Source: Promineifilum sp019695075 | GTDB taxonomy: Bacteria > Chloroflexota > Anaerolineae > Promineifilales > Promineifilaceae | NCBI GenBank assembly: GCA_026129185.1 | Contig: JAHCIO010000001.1 | Coordinates: forward strand, 132,972 to 196,971 | Length of the DNA: 64,000 nt | Direction of reading: 5' to 3' | Shown: one piece after another, positions 31,057 through 40,662 of the stretch | Layout of the letters: every line of letters starts with the position of its first letter | How positions within the stretch are numbered: the stretch's first letter is position 1 | Notes under the pieces: generated by a model | Databases searched by the model: none | What the model was told of the DNA's origin: nothing | The model's input: only the letters and a program-made list of their open reading frames with translations | Translations under genes and position numbers: made by a program

Positions 31057-32862
31057 ATGAAGGTACTACGAAAATACCTGCGTCCCCTGCGTTGGTGGAT
31101 GCTGCTGGCTCTGGTTCTGGCCGGTCTGGGGCAAATCCTCGACCTGGTGGACCCGCTCATCCTCGGCCGCATCATCGACGACTACGCCCTGAACCCCGGC
31201 GGCCGGCCGCAAGATGAGCTGGTGCGCGGCGTGCTGGGCTGGCTGGCTCTGGCTGTGGCCATCGCCCTGCTGGCCCGGCTGGCCAAGTCGCTGCAAGACT
31301 ACGTGCTGACCTACGTCGTGCAGTCGTCGGGCATGCAGCTCTTCAACGACGGCATGCGTCAGACGCTGCGTCTGACCTATCAGGAGTACGAAGACAGCAG
31401 CAGCGGCGAGACGGTGGCCTTGCTCCAGAAGGTGCGCGGCGACGTGGAGCGCTTCATCAACGCCGCCGTCAATATCCTCTTTGCGACAATCGTCGGCATG
31501 AGCTTCCTCATCTGGTATGCCGTCACGCGCAGTTGGCTGCTCGTGCCGGTGTTCCTCATCGGCGTGCTGGTGTTGGGTGGCCTGACGGGCCTGCTCAGCC
31601 AGAAGATCCGCACCACCCAACGCACCATCGTGCGCGAGACGCGACGCATGTACGGCACGATGACCGAATCGCTGCGCAACATCGAGCTTGTCAAGAGCCT
31701 GGGCCTGACCTTCCCGGAGATTCGCCGCTTGCAGGGGTACACGCAGAAGATCTTCGACCTGGAGTTGGAGAAGGTGCGGCGCGTGCGCACCCTGACCTAC
31801 ATGCAGGGCGCGATCATCAATGTCCTCAAGCAGTCGATCCTCTTCATCCTGCTGTGGCTCATCTTCCGCGAGGTGCTGTCGGCCGGCGAACTGGTCTCCC
31901 TGCAAGTGATCATCAACACCATTTTCGGCCCGTTGCAGCAGATGGGCAGCTTCATCCTGCAATACCGCGAGGCCGAGGCGTCGCTGGGCCTGTTCGAGCA
32001 GCTCATGGAGCGGCCGATCGAGCGCCGGCCGGAGGAGCCGGTCGAGATCGGCGCGCTGGAGAGCCTGCGCTTCGAGGATGTCGTCTTCCGTCACAAGACG
32101 GCGCTGGAACCGGCCGTCAACGGTATCAGCTTCCGCGCCGGGCTGGGCGACACCATCGCCTTTGTTGGCCCATCCGGTTCGGGCAAATCGACGCTGGTCA
32201 AACTGCTGGTTGGCCTCTACCGGCCCATCGAAGGCGCGGTCTACATCGACGAAGTACCCATCTCCGACCTGCGCTTCAACCGCGTGCGCCGGCAGATCGG
32301 CTTCGTGACTCAGGACCCGCAACTCTTCTCCGGCAGCATCCGCGAAAACCTGCAATTCGTGAAGGCCGACGCCACCGGGGAGGAGATGCTGGCCGCGCTG
32401 GGCAAGGCCGCGGCGACGGGCATCTTGCAGCGCGCGCCGGAGGGGCTGGATACGCGCCTGGGCGAGGGCGGCATGCGCCTGTCCGGCGGCGAGCGCCAAC
32501 GCATCTCCATCGCCCGCGCCCTGCTGCGCGACCCGCGCCTGCTCATCTTCGACGAGGCCACCTCGGCCCTCGACTCGCTGACCGAGAAGGACATCACCGC
32601 CACGATCCGCGAGATCTCGGCTGCCCACGGACGCATCATCATCCTCATCGCCCACCGGCTGAGCACCATCGCCCACGCCGGCACGATCTACGTTCTGGAG
32701 AAAGGGCGCATCATCGAGACGGGCACGCACGAGGAACTGTTGGCGCAGCTGGGGCTGTATTACGCCATGTGGCGGCAGCAGATTGGGGAGCGGGATTTGG
32801 GGGAGATCATGCCCGCGGGCGCTCCTCCCCCGGTGACAGAGCCAGAGCCGTCTACAGAGTGA
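31057..32862 (+). CDS. ABC transporter half-molecule (permease + ATPase), exporter type
   Basis: This 601-residue protein fuses a six-helix type-1 exporter membrane domain (about 15-320) to a nucleotide-binding domain: Walker A GPSGSGKST (about 370-378), Q-loop 'GFVTQDPQLFSG', signature LSGGERQRISIARAL (about 475) and Walker B LLIFDEATSALD, then 'IAHRLST' (switch His). It should act as a homodimer exporting lipids, peptides or drugs. It follows the GyrI-like gene and overlaps the converging DsrE-like gene by 11 nt. Confidence 0.93.
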   Translation: MKVLRKYLRPLRWWMLLALVLAGLGQILDLVDPLILGRIIDDYALNPGGRPQDELVRGVLGWLALAVAIALLARLAKSLQDYVLTYVVQSSGMQLFNDGMRQTLRLTYQEYEDSSSGETVALLQKVRGDVERFINAAVNILFATIVGMSFLIWYAVTRSWLLVPVFLIGVLVLGGLTGLLSQKIRTTQRTIVRETRRMYGTMTESLRNIELVKSLGLTFPEIRRLQGYTQKIFDLELEKVRRVRTLTYMQGAIINVLKQSILFILLWLIFREVLSAGELVSLQVIINTIFGPLQQMGSFILQYREAEASLGLFEQLMERPIERRPEEPVEIGALESLRFEDVVFRHKTALEPAVNGISFRAGLGDTIAFVGPSGSGKSTLVKLLVGLYRPIEGAVYIDEVPISDLRFNRVRRQIGFVTQDPQLFSGSIRENLQFVKADATGEEMLAALGKAAATGILQRAPEGLDTRLGEGGMRLSGGERQRISIARALLRDPRLLIFDEATSALDSLTEKDITATIREISAAHGRIIILIAHRLSTIAHAGTIYVLEKGRIIETGTHEELLAQLGLYYAMWRQQIGERDLGEIMPAGAPPPVTEPEPSTE

Positions 32863-33253
32863 TGACCTGGTCGGGCATATTGCCGGCCAGAGCGGTGTAG
32901 AGGTCGGGGAAGCAGCCCACTTGCACCCCTTCGACCACATCGACGACGTGGCACTCGCCCGGCTCGGTGTGGCCGGCGCCGTCGGCGTCGCACCAGCGCG
33001 GCTCGCCGGCGGCCAGCCCCCGCTCCAGCGCGCACATGTCGCACATCATCAGCAGCATGCCCCGCTCGGCGGCCACCTTGGCCAGCCGCTCGCCGACGGG
33101 GTCGCCGCGGCGCAGGATGAACGTGTTGTCGTCGAAGAAGAACATGCCCACGACCTCGACGCCGTGGGTGTTGGCCTCCAGTTGGGGCAGGATCATGCGG
33201 CCGAGCTTGTAGCTGGCCGCGCGGGGTAGGGCGAAGACGTAAGCAACTTTCAT
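32852..33253 (-). CDS. DsrE-like protein
   Basis: The protein is 133 residues from the ATG at 33253, which has a good GGAG site; an open frame reaches 33295. 'MKVAYVFALPRAASYKLGRM', 'GVEVVGMFFFDDNTFIL', 'LMMCDMCALERGL' and 'CHVVDVVEGVQVGCFPDLY' fit a DsrE/DsrF-like sulfur-relay fold with conserved cysteines (CDMC, CHV, GCF). It may be related to SaoD-type DsrE proteins, but that is from memory only. The partner pathway is not visible nearby. Confidence 0.7.
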   Translation of the reverse strand: MKVAYVFALPRAASYKLGRMILPQLEANTHGVEVVGMFFFDDNTFILRRGDPVGERLAKVAAERGMLLMMCDMCALERGLAAGEPRWCDADGAGHTEPGECHVVDVVEGVQVGCFPDLYTALAGNMPDQVITL

Positions 33254-33384
33254 GTGATACTCCTTAATAGGGGGCTGAGGGTATAGGCCGATCATACCTC
33301 ACCGTCCGGCCGTGCCCAAATCACAGAATCGGGCACAATAGCGGCGGCATCATGGTCTCATCAGGATTCAGCGGGAGCACGCCC

Positions 33385-34173
33385 ATGGACGACCAGGACG
33401 AAGTCATCGTCTTCTACCACCTGCCCAAGTCGGGCGGGACGACGCTCAACGGCATCCTGCGGCGCAATTACCGGCCGGAGGAGATGGTCGAATGCGGCCC
33501 GGACACCCACGCCTTCGTCGCCGAGATCAAGACGTGGCCGGTCGAGCGGCTGGCCGCCATCCGCCTCTTGCAGGGGCATTTCCCATTCGGCCTGCACGAG
33601 ATATTGCCGCGGCCGGCGCGCTGCTTCACGCTGCTGCGCGACCCGGTGGAGCGCGTCATCTCCTACTATTACCACGCCTGCCGCGACCAGGGCCACTACC
33701 TCTATGACCTCATCCACACCAACAACTGGTCGCTGCCGGCGCTGCTGGACAGCGGCGTGGCCCTGATGATGAACGACGGGCAGGTACGGCTGCTGTCGGC
33801 CGTGTGGGGCGACGCCCCTTTCGACGGCGTGGACGAGACGATGCTGGCCAGGGCCACGGACAACCTGCGCGCCTGCGCCGTGGTCGGCGTGACAGAGCAG
33901 TTTGACCTGACGCTGCTGCTGCTGAAACAGACCTTCGGCTGGCGTCACATCAACTACGTCCGGGCCAACATCGGCGTGAACCGGCCGCCGTCGGCGACGC
34001 TGGGGGAGGATACAATCGCCGCCGTGCGTCGCCACAACCAGCTCGACATCCGCCTCTATGAGGAGGCGCGGCGGCTGCTGGCGCAGCCGACGGCCGGCTG
34101 GCCCTGGCGGCTGCGGGCGCGAGGCTATGAGTTGGGCAAACGCCTGCGAAAGGCGCGCGGCCAGACGAGTTAG
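33385..34173 (+). CDS. Sulfotransferase family protein
   Basis: The protein is 262 residues from the ATG at 33385 (GGGAG upstream); an in-frame ATG at 33352 would add 11. 'FYHLPKSGGTTLNGILR' (about 9-25) is the PAPS 5'-phosphosulfate loop and 'FTLLRDPVERVISYYYHA' (about 82-99) the 3'-phosphate loop, as in heparan-sulfate-type sulfotransferases. The acceptor could be a cell-surface glycan. The TAG stop abuts a perfect palindrome. Confidence 0.9.
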   Translation: MDDQDEVIVFYHLPKSGGTTLNGILRRNYRPEEMVECGPDTHAFVAEIKTWPVERLAAIRLLQGHFPFGLHEILPRPARCFTLLRDPVERVISYYYHACRDQGHYLYDLIHTNNWSLPALLDSGVALMMNDGQVRLLSAVWGDAPFDGVDETMLARATDNLRACAVVGVTEQFDLTLLLLKQTFGWRHINYVRANIGVNRPPSATLGEDTIAAVRRHNQLDIRLYEEARRLLAQPTAGWPWRLRARGYELGKRLRKARGQTS

Positions 34174-34203
34174 GAGCCAGGCTCCGGCCCGGAGCCTGGC
34201 TCC
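34173..34203. repeat. 31-nt odd palindrome at sulfotransferase stop
   Basis: Arms of 15 nt (GGAGCCAGGCTCCGG and its complement) flank one base. The last G of the TAG stop is the first base. It may terminate both the sulfotransferase and the converging 1565-aa gene (stop at 34214). It resembles the GTAGGGG and GTAGGAC elements in length, symmetry and position but not in sequence. Confidence 0.85.
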
Positions 34204-34213
34204 TCATGGCGCG

Positions 34214-37200
34214 CTACCGCCGCACCATTGGCAGGAAGTTGCGCATCTGTCCCTGCGCCCCGCTCAGGTAGAGGGTGATGCTAGTCTCGTCAATCACCTC
34301 GCCATCGGGGCCATCCAACAGCTCGGCGCGGATGACGACCGCACCCGTGCCGCCGTTGGTTTTGACGAAGGTGGCCTTCATCTGGCCGTTGGTGTTCGTC
34401 GCCCCCTCGAAAGTGTCGCTGCCGCCGATGGTACCCTGGTCGCCGGCGTCGTCGCTGACGCTGAGTCGCACCGTGGCCCCCGCGGACGGGTTGCCGTAGA
34501 GGTCGCGCACAGTCACCGTTAGGGACGATTGCCCGGCGCTGCTCAGATTCGTGGGCGAGGCGCTCAAGGCGATGTCGGCCGCCGCCGGCCGGGCCAGCGC
34601 GACCGTCGTCTCGGCCATCAGCCCGCCCTCGGCGATGACGCTGATCGTTGCCGTGCCCGGCGTTGTGCCGGCGGTGAAGACGACGGGCATGCGGCCGTTG
34701 TCATATTGGAAGGTGGGCGACGTGACTGTGCCGCCCGTGGCTGAGAGGTCGCCATTGAACATGCCGCTGAAGCCGACGGGCTGGCCGAGGTCGTCATAGA
34801 GGTTCAGCGTCATTTCGACCGTGTCCGTGCCGTTGGGCCGGATGGGGCCGATTTGGGGGTTGTCGAAGGCCAGCGCCGCTACCGGCCGGTAGAGAGCTAC
34901 CTGGGCCACCGACGAGGCCGTAATGGCGCCCTCGTTCACCTCCATCAGCGTCAGCGTCACGTCGCCGACCTCGCCCAACGTCTCGTTAGTCAGGTTGCGG
35001 CCGACGTAGGCGTAGGGCGCGGCCGTGGCCCCCGCGGCCATGCAGAGGCCCGACGCGGTGTAGGGCGAGTTGACCCGCCAGCCGGCCGGCGCGTTGAACT
35101 GGACCGCGTAGCAGTGCTGGACGCTGTCCTGGTTGGTGGCCGTGAAGCCCACGTAGGTGTCGCTGGCGTAGAAGCCCTCCACCCGCGCCGGCTCGGCGCG
35201 CAGGGCCAGCGGTTGGAAGTTATAGGGCACGGGGTCGGAGCGCTTGAAGGCCACGCCGCCAGTGATACCCTCGACCCACAGATAGGCCGCGCCGACGCCG
35301 GGCGGGTTCAGCGCCGCCGAGCCAAAGCGGCCGTCGCCCGCGCCGCCGTCGCCGTGCGCGCCGTCGTCATAGAGCACAAAGGGGCTGCCGAAGGCCGCGC
35401 CGGCCGGCGTGCGCAGGTAGGCCTGCAACTGGCCGTCGTCGCTGCGGCGGCCCAGGTCAACGAGGAAGGTGTGGGCCGTCTTGGCGGCTAGGGTGTGGTT
35501 GCCGGGGCCGGAGGCGACCAGGTCGCTGGCGGCCAGGGCGTTGAACGAGAACGTGCCGTTGCCGCTGGGGCCGACAGCGACGGTGGCCTTGAAGACCCCG
35601 CCCGCGCCGTTGGTCTTCACCTGCACGAACTGGACCATGTTGTCGCCCGGCTTGCTGTTGACGGTCAGACACTTGACGTTGGCCGTATCGGCGCAGTTGA
35701 CGGCCGCGCCGTCCGGCCGGGTGACGACCATTGGCGCGAAGTCGCCGCTGTAGCCGGTCTGCATGAAGATGACGCTGCCGATGAGCGGATCGACCTCGAC
35801 TTCGTAGGTCTTTGCCGGCTGGGGTGGGGCGGGGGTGAACTTGTAACCCATGCCGCCCGTCGCGCCGTTGACGTCGTTGCGGCTGACGGTGACGTTGTTG
35901 CCCTCGAAGAAGAGCGAATCGATGAGGCCAATGGTCGATGTGGCCGCCTCCTGACGCAACTGGTTATAGAGCAGGCGGATCTCGCCGGTCTGGTAGTTGA
36001 GCCAGGCCTGATAGCCGCGGTAGGCCACGTTGTTGGGGCCGTAGTAGCCCAGGCCCTCGGTGGAGATGATGAACCACTCGAAGGCGTAGTTGGCCGTGTA
36101 GACATGCACCTGATAGCCGTACTCATCGGGCGTATCCGGGCCGTCGTCGTTCCGGTTGGGCGGGAAGGGGATGAAGTCCCATTGCAGCGCCGGGTCAGCC
36201 TCCAATATTTGCAGATATTGGGTGAAGAGATCGGAGCAAAACTGGGGATCGACCAGGCAAGGGTTCATCTCGATATAGCCGTTCTGATCGACATCAACCA
36301 CTGAGGTGGCGTCGCCGTAGAAGTTGAACGGCTGTGGCAGGTTGACGCGCAGTTGCGCGTTCTTGCTCAGTTGCCCCGCGTCCTGGCCCAGCCCGTTGGC
36401 CGGGAACCACTGGTACTCCCACGGCTCCAGGCGATCCCAGCGGTAGGTGTAGCCGGTGCTGACGTAGTCGCTCCAGCGGCCGGCCCCGGCAGTGTGGCTG
36501 AGTTGGGCGCGCACCATATCGACGGCGTTGGCCAACTGATCGGGGGCCACGTAGATGAACTGGCCGCCGCTGAGCAGGGCGGTCAACATGTAGGGGACGA
36601 TGCCGCTCGATTGCGAGCCATCGGCGGCCAGACCCAGGTAGGTGCGCTCCTGTCCGCCGACGTCCGGCTCCTTGCGGGCGGGCGAGCCGCAGCCGCCCAG
36701 CAGGACGATGGAGGCGCGCAGGCGGCGGTCGTTCAGCGCCGGCCGCAACTGCTCCGGCGACAGGCTATCGCCGCTGTCGCCGTCGGTATAGAGCCAGACG
36801 TCGCCGTCGAACTTGTCGGCCACGGCCTGCGACAGAGCGCCCAGGCCGGGCACGGGGCAGCCGGCGTCGGCTCCGTTGGCCGCCAGCCCGTTGACCGACG
36901 GCATGATCTGCGGGGCGAAGAACTTGCCTTGCACCAGCGGGTTGACGGCCGCGCTGCCGGCGTTAAAGGTGTAGATGTTGAATTCCGTGCCCTGGGGCGC
37001 GGGGGCCAGGTCGCTGACCTGTTCGCCGATGATGGTCTTGACAGTGTTGATCTTCGGCGCGGCCGGCGGCCCGGCCATGCTGCTGCTGTTGTCCACGACC
37101 ATCGTCACCTGGTTCCACCAGCGGAAGTCGAGCGGCGGCACGGCGCTTGTTGTCGCGGGCGCGGCCGGCGCGTCGGTTTCCGCCGCCCGCGCCGGCAGAA

Positions 37201-38911
37201 CGGGCAGCGAGGCCAGGGTGATGTTGACGTTCTGGACAATGGTCGCCGCCGTGGCCGCGTCGGTCGGCAGGCCCAGCTTGCGCCAGACCTGCAGGAAACG
37301 ACTGACGTCGCACTGCGTGTTGCCCTGGAAGGCGCTGTCGGTGTAGACGCGCTGGACGGCGGTGTGGCCGGGGTTGACGGTGTCGCTGCCGTCGTTGGTC
37401 GCGTCGGCGAAGTCCCACAGCAGCGCGGCGATTGCGCCCTCATCGCTGCCGCCGGCCGTCACGCCGCGCATGTTCTCCAGATCGACCGTCGGGCCGCTGG
37501 GATCGACGTAGAAGCTGAGCGCGGCCGAGCCGGGCATGAGCGACCGGGCGACGGCCTGGTAATAGTCTGGGTAGCCCTCGCCGAAGGCCAGCCGCGTCGC
37601 GTTGACGCCGGCGTTGACGCCGGGCAGCGAGTGCGCCCCGCCGGGGTTCTGGTAGCAACTGCGCTGGTGGTCGGCGAAGTGGCCCCACTCGTGGATGATG
37701 ACCGAGTCGTCCCACTCGTCGGTGCTCGATGGGTCGTCGGCCAGGATCAGGGCCGTGCGCTGGCGGTTATAGCGCGAGCCGGTCTGCCCGTTGCCGCCCT
37801 GCCAGTAGACGGTCACGGTCGAGTTCAGCGCCGGCGAGTTGGCCGTGTTGTTATTCCAGTAGCGCCAACCCCAGTAGATGGCGTCGGCGATGTTGAACAC
37901 CGCTGCCTGGGTCTGGTTGAGTTTGTAGACCGACAGATCGAAGTCCACATCGCCGCCCTCGGAATCGATGACATTTGAGTTCCAGCAATAGAGGTCCTGG
38001 TCGTCGATGTTCTCGACGCGGGCGATGAGGGTGTCGCCGTCGCGCACCTCGGCGCAGACGCGGAAGTACAGTTCCAGCTCGTCGTTGAGCACGCCGTCGT
38101 CGTCGCAGAAGTTGAAGCGGAAGTTGCCGGTGGCGTCAGTGACGGTGAAGCCATAGGAGTCGTCGGAGAAGGTGTCCTCTTCGCGCATCTCCACCAGGAT
38201 GTTGTGGACGGGCACGGCCGAGCCGAGTTGATCCTGGTAGCTGCCGCTGTAGAGCGGTGGCGTGCCCGGCGGCAGGCCCGGTTCGGCGACAACCTTGGCC
38301 AATGGCATCTTGTTCTCCCGCGTCAGGATGCCGTGGACGTTGAAGCAGCCGTCGGCGGCGCGGCCGGACGCGCCCGCCAGGGCGGACTTGTCGATGGTCG
38401 GCCGGGTGGCCGGTGGGGCGTAGACGGGCGTGCGCGGGTCCAGCGTGTAGGCGGCCGGCGCGTCGGCGCGCACGTCGAAGAACAGCACGCCCAGCGCGGC
38501 CAGCGACGTGGCCCGGTTGGGGAAATAATAGGCCTTCGCGCCGACGCTGTAGATGCCGGCGGCGTCGAACCGGGCCTGCCGGGTGATCGTCCGACTCTCG
38601 CCCGCGGCCACCGGGCCGAGCGTGTCCTCGGCCGGGCCGCCCAGCAGCGTGCCGCCGTCGGGTAGCTGCCATTCCACGTAGACGTTGGGTGCGTCGCGCA
38701 GCGGCCGGACGGTCAGCGTCAGCGTGGTCACGCCGCTGGGGATGGGCGCGGCGTCGGCCTGCAAGGTGACATCGATGCCGTTGTAGGCGCCGCCCGCCCG
38801 GTCAATCAGCGTCGCCGGAGCCGTTCCGGCCGCGGAACGGGCCGAGACCGGTAGAACCAGCGCCGCCAGAATCAGAGCCACAAGCCATAGCACTGCCGTT
38901 CGCTTCTTCAT
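34214..38911 (-). CDS. Large secreted protein: zincin-like domain, VWA domain, Ig-like repeats
   Basis: The 1565-residue protein has a signal peptide (about 1-30). A beta domain and a carboxypeptidase-regulatory-like segment ('DATGNFRFNFCDDDG') precede a zincin-like region with 'VIIHEWGHFADHQ' (HEXXH at about 405) and 'GEGYPDYY' as a possible third ligand. A von Willebrand A-like domain starts at about 600 ('MVVDNSSSMAG', a DxSxS MIDAS motif). Extracellular beta domains follow, including an invasin-like Big_1 repeat (about 1455-1545), and the end is 'MRNFLPMVRR'. I expect surface attachment or protein processing outside the cell. The combination is unusual. Confidence 0.85.
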   Translation of the reverse strand: MKKRTAVLWLVALILAALVLPVSARSAAGTAPATLIDRAGGAYNGIDVTLQADAAPIPSGVTTLTLTVRPLRDAPNVYVEWQLPDGGTLLGGPAEDTLGPVAAGESRTITRQARFDAAGIYSVGAKAYYFPNRATSLAALGVLFFDVRADAPAAYTLDPRTPVYAPPATRPTIDKSALAGASGRAADGCFNVHGILTRENKMPLAKVVAEPGLPPGTPPLYSGSYQDQLGSAVPVHNILVEMREEDTFSDDSYGFTVTDATGNFRFNFCDDDGVLNDELELYFRVCAEVRDGDTLIARVENIDDQDLYCWNSNVIDSEGGDVDFDLSVYKLNQTQAAVFNIADAIYWGWRYWNNNTANSPALNSTVTVYWQGGNGQTGSRYNRQRTALILADDPSSTDEWDDSVIIHEWGHFADHQRSCYQNPGGAHSLPGVNAGVNATRLAFGEGYPDYYQAVARSLMPGSAALSFYVDPSGPTVDLENMRGVTAGGSDEGAIAALLWDFADATNDGSDTVNPGHTAVQRVYTDSAFQGNTQCDVSRFLQVWRKLGLPTDAATAATIVQNVNITLASLPVLPARAAETDAPAAPATTSAVPPLDFRWWNQVTMVVDNSSSMAGPPAAPKINTVKTIIGEQVSDLAPAPQGTEFNIYTFNAGSAAVNPLVQGKFFAPQIMPSVNGLAANGADAGCPVPGLGALSQAVADKFDGDVWLYTDGDSGDSLSPEQLRPALNDRRLRASIVLLGGCGSPARKEPDVGGQERTYLGLAADGSQSSGIVPYMLTALLSGGQFIYVAPDQLANAVDMVRAQLSHTAGAGRWSDYVSTGYTYRWDRLEPWEYQWFPANGLGQDAGQLSKNAQLRVNLPQPFNFYGDATSVVDVDQNGYIEMNPCLVDPQFCSDLFTQYLQILEADPALQWDFIPFPPNRNDDGPDTPDEYGYQVHVYTANYAFEWFIISTEGLGYYGPNNVAYRGYQAWLNYQTGEIRLLYNQLRQEAATSTIGLIDSLFFEGNNVTVSRNDVNGATGGMGYKFTPAPPQPAKTYEVEVDPLIGSVIFMQTGYSGDFAPMVVTRPDGAAVNCADTANVKCLTVNSKPGDNMVQFVQVKTNGAGGVFKATVAVGPSGNGTFSFNALAASDLVASGPGNHTLAAKTAHTFLVDLGRRSDDGQLQAYLRTPAGAAFGSPFVLYDDGAHGDGGAGDGRFGSAALNPPGVGAAYLWVEGITGGVAFKRSDPVPYNFQPLALRAEPARVEGFYASDTYVGFTATNQDSVQHCYAVQFNAPAGWRVNSPYTASGLCMAAGATAAPYAYVGRNLTNETLGEVGDVTLTLMEVNEGAITASSVAQVALYRPVAALAFDNPQIGPIRPNGTDTVEMTLNLYDDLGQPVGFSGMFNGDLSATGGTVTSPTFQYDNGRMPVVFTAGTTPGTATISVIAEGGLMAETTVALARPAAADIALSASPTNLSSAGQSSLTVTVRDLYGNPSAGATVRLSVSDDAGDQGTIGGSDTFEGATNTNGQMKATFVKTNGGTGAVVIRAELLDGPDGEVIDETSITLYLSGAQGQMRNFLPMVRR

Positions 38912-39036
38912 GATCGCTCCGCGCAGATCCGCTCAAAGCTGCCGACACGTGGCTCCTCCAGCGAGAGGAATACTAGTGGCGCGGGCGAGAGATGTCAATG
39001 CGCAGTAAGTCACAGCCAGGACTGCTGGCCCTGCCC

Positions 39037-39810
39037 TTACCCCTGGGTCGCGGCGGCGACGACCAGGTGGACGAAGGCGATGGTCTCGTCCCGGTCGCCG
39101 TCGTCCAATTGCCACCGCCGCGCGCCCGCGATGAGTGGCGGCCAGCGGCCGTCCAGCGACTGCATGGCCCACGCCGCCGCGGCGGGCTTGCTGGCCGCCT
39201 CGCCGTGCGCCAGGGCGTAAAGCGCCCGGCACATGGTCAGGACGACGTAGGTCAGATAGCCGGGCTGCGCCGCGCGAATGGCGGCGGTCGCCGCCGGCGT
39301 GGCCCACCACGAGCGCAGCACCCCGGCCGTGGCCGCGCGGATGTCGCCCGGCGAGACGGGGTCGATCAGCGTCGCCGCCGGCGGGCCAAAGAGAGCCACG
39401 CCGTGCTCGCGGACGATGTGGCGGTGGATGACCCAATCGCTGTGGTGGGTCGCCCATTTGAGAACTTCGTCCGGGCCGCGCTCCAGGTTGGGGAAGGTAG
39501 CGTCGGCCGGATTGTGGCGACGCAGGGCGGCCAGATGGATGTAGCTGCCCTCCAGTTCCGTGGCGAAGGGGCGTCCGCTGGCGGCGACGCGCCGGTGCAT
39601 CGTCGCCAGGGCCGCGAACGTGTCCGGGGCGATGGGTCGGGCCACGGCGGCGAGAAAGTCCACGTCGCTGCTGGCCGGGTCAAAGTCGCCCAGGGCCAGG
39701 GAGCCGTCGAGGTAGAAGCCGGTCAGGTCGTTGCCCAGAATATCTTGGGCCTGGGTCAGCAGGTCGGCCAGCAGGGCGTTGACCGCCGGGTAGGGCGTCG
39801 GTTCGGCCAC
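39037..39810 (-). CDS. Aminoglycoside nucleotidyltransferase-like protein
   Basis: This 257-residue protein has the nucleotidyltransferase motif 'GSLALGDFDPASSDVDF' (about 36-52) with the metal-binding Asp pair, and a C-terminal helical DUF4111-like domain ('YLTYVVLTMCRALYALAHGE', 'SKPAAAAWAMQSL') as in AadA-type adenylyltransferases. Chromosomal relatives may adenylylate aminoglycosides or unknown substrates. It is separated by 15 nt from the VIT-like gene on the same strand. Confidence 0.85.
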   Translation of the reverse strand: MAEPTPYPAVNALLADLLTQAQDILGNDLTGFYLDGSLALGDFDPASSDVDFLAAVARPIAPDTFAALATMHRRVAASGRPFATELEGSYIHLAALRRHNPADATFPNLERGPDEVLKWATHHSDWVIHRHIVREHGVALFGPPAATLIDPVSPGDIRAATAGVLRSWWATPAATAAIRAAQPGYLTYVVLTMCRALYALAHGEAASKPAAAAWAMQSLDGRWPPLIAGARRWQLDDGDRDETIAFVHLVVAAATQG

Positions 39811-39825
39811 GTCAGGCTTGCCGCG

Positions 39826-40545
39826 TCACCCGCCGAGGGGGATGGCCACCAACACCAACAGCGCGCCGACGGCCATCACCAGCAAGCCCGTCTTCCAGCG
39901 ACTCATGCCCGTATAGCGCCCCCACTCGTAGCCGGCGGCAAAGAGGACGATGAACGAAACGACGTTGGACAGGCGAATCGCCAGGGCGTAGTCGTGGCTA
40001 AAGACGAACAGCGGCAGGAATGATGGCGTCACGGCCAGCACCGCCACCAAAACCGACGCCAGCGCGCCGGTCAGGTCCTCGCGCTTCAGGCCGACCGGGC
40101 GCGGACGGCTGTCGTGCAGGTGATCGAGGATATCGCGATAGAGGGTCTTGCGCTGGCCTTCGCCGGTGATCGGTTCGAGGATGAAGTCGAACTCGTCGGC
40201 CACGGCGGTGATGGCTTCCTCATCGGTCTGGGCGGCCTGGATGTGCCACAGCAGCCGGTAGCGCTCGCTGCGGCCGAGCACCTCGATCAGGACGTACATA
40301 ATCCCGTCGATGATCCCCCAGGCCACCGTCGCCCCCAGCGCGGCCCAGATCAGATCATTGACGTATTCGGCCGTGACCGGCCGCCCGTCCATCATGAAGA
40401 TGCGAAAGGCCAGCGTAAACGTCAGCAGGATGAGCACGCTGAAGATGACCTCGGCCAGCGTATCAATGGGGTCGAGCAGGTGGGCCAGGAAGCCTGCGCG
40501 CGGCTTCTGGCGGCGGCGGACGCGGGTGTGAATTCGAGCTGACAA
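39826..40545 (-). CDS. VIT-family-like membrane protein
   Basis: The 239-residue protein starts at a TTG with GAGGT 6-7 nt upstream. It has about five helices: two before a soluble loop of about 90 residues ('SERYRLLWHIQAAQTDEEAI') and three after. 'TGALASVLVAVLAVTPSFLP' and 'LFAAGYEWGRYTGMSRWKTG' recall VIT1/CCC1-type metal transporters, though the N-terminal metal-binding E-rich domain is absent. Iron/manganese transport is inferred only. Confidence 0.7.
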   Translation of the reverse strand: MSARIHTRVRRRQKPRAGFLAHLLDPIDTLAEVIFSVLILLTFTLAFRIFMMDGRPVTAEYVNDLIWAALGATVAWGIIDGIMYVLIEVLGRSERYRLLWHIQAAQTDEEAITAVADEFDFILEPITGEGQRKTLYRDILDHLHDSRPRPVGLKREDLTGALASVLVAVLAVTPSFLPLFVFSHDYALAIRLSNVVSFIVLFAAGYEWGRYTGMSRWKTGLLVMAVGALLVLVAIPLGG

Positions 40546-40662
40546 GCGATACCTCGGTTGGACGCAACGTCCATTCTAGCACGACCGCTTTGACAGACAA
40601 TTGCTGCGTCTTGGGCCGGCGGGGGTTAGAATTGATTTATCCGGCGAGTTGGAGAAGGATAT

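Noticed and set aside
31066..32940. 624-residue minus-strand ORF
   Set aside because: It lies opposite the ABC transporter and has no recognisable motif.
34214..38911. Long plus-strand ORFs such as 36353-37978
   Set aside because: They are antisense to the secreted zincin/VWA protein; the minus frame has the signal peptide and conserved domains.
39826..40545. Calling the VIT-like protein a ferrous iron transporter
   Set aside because: The glutamate-rich metal-binding region of characterised VIT1/CCC1 proteins is not present, so substrate assignment would be unsupported.
40590..40632. glsA promoter (TTGACA at 40590, TAGAAT at 40627)
   Set aside because: The two boxes are 31 nt apart, too far to form one sigma70 promoter.
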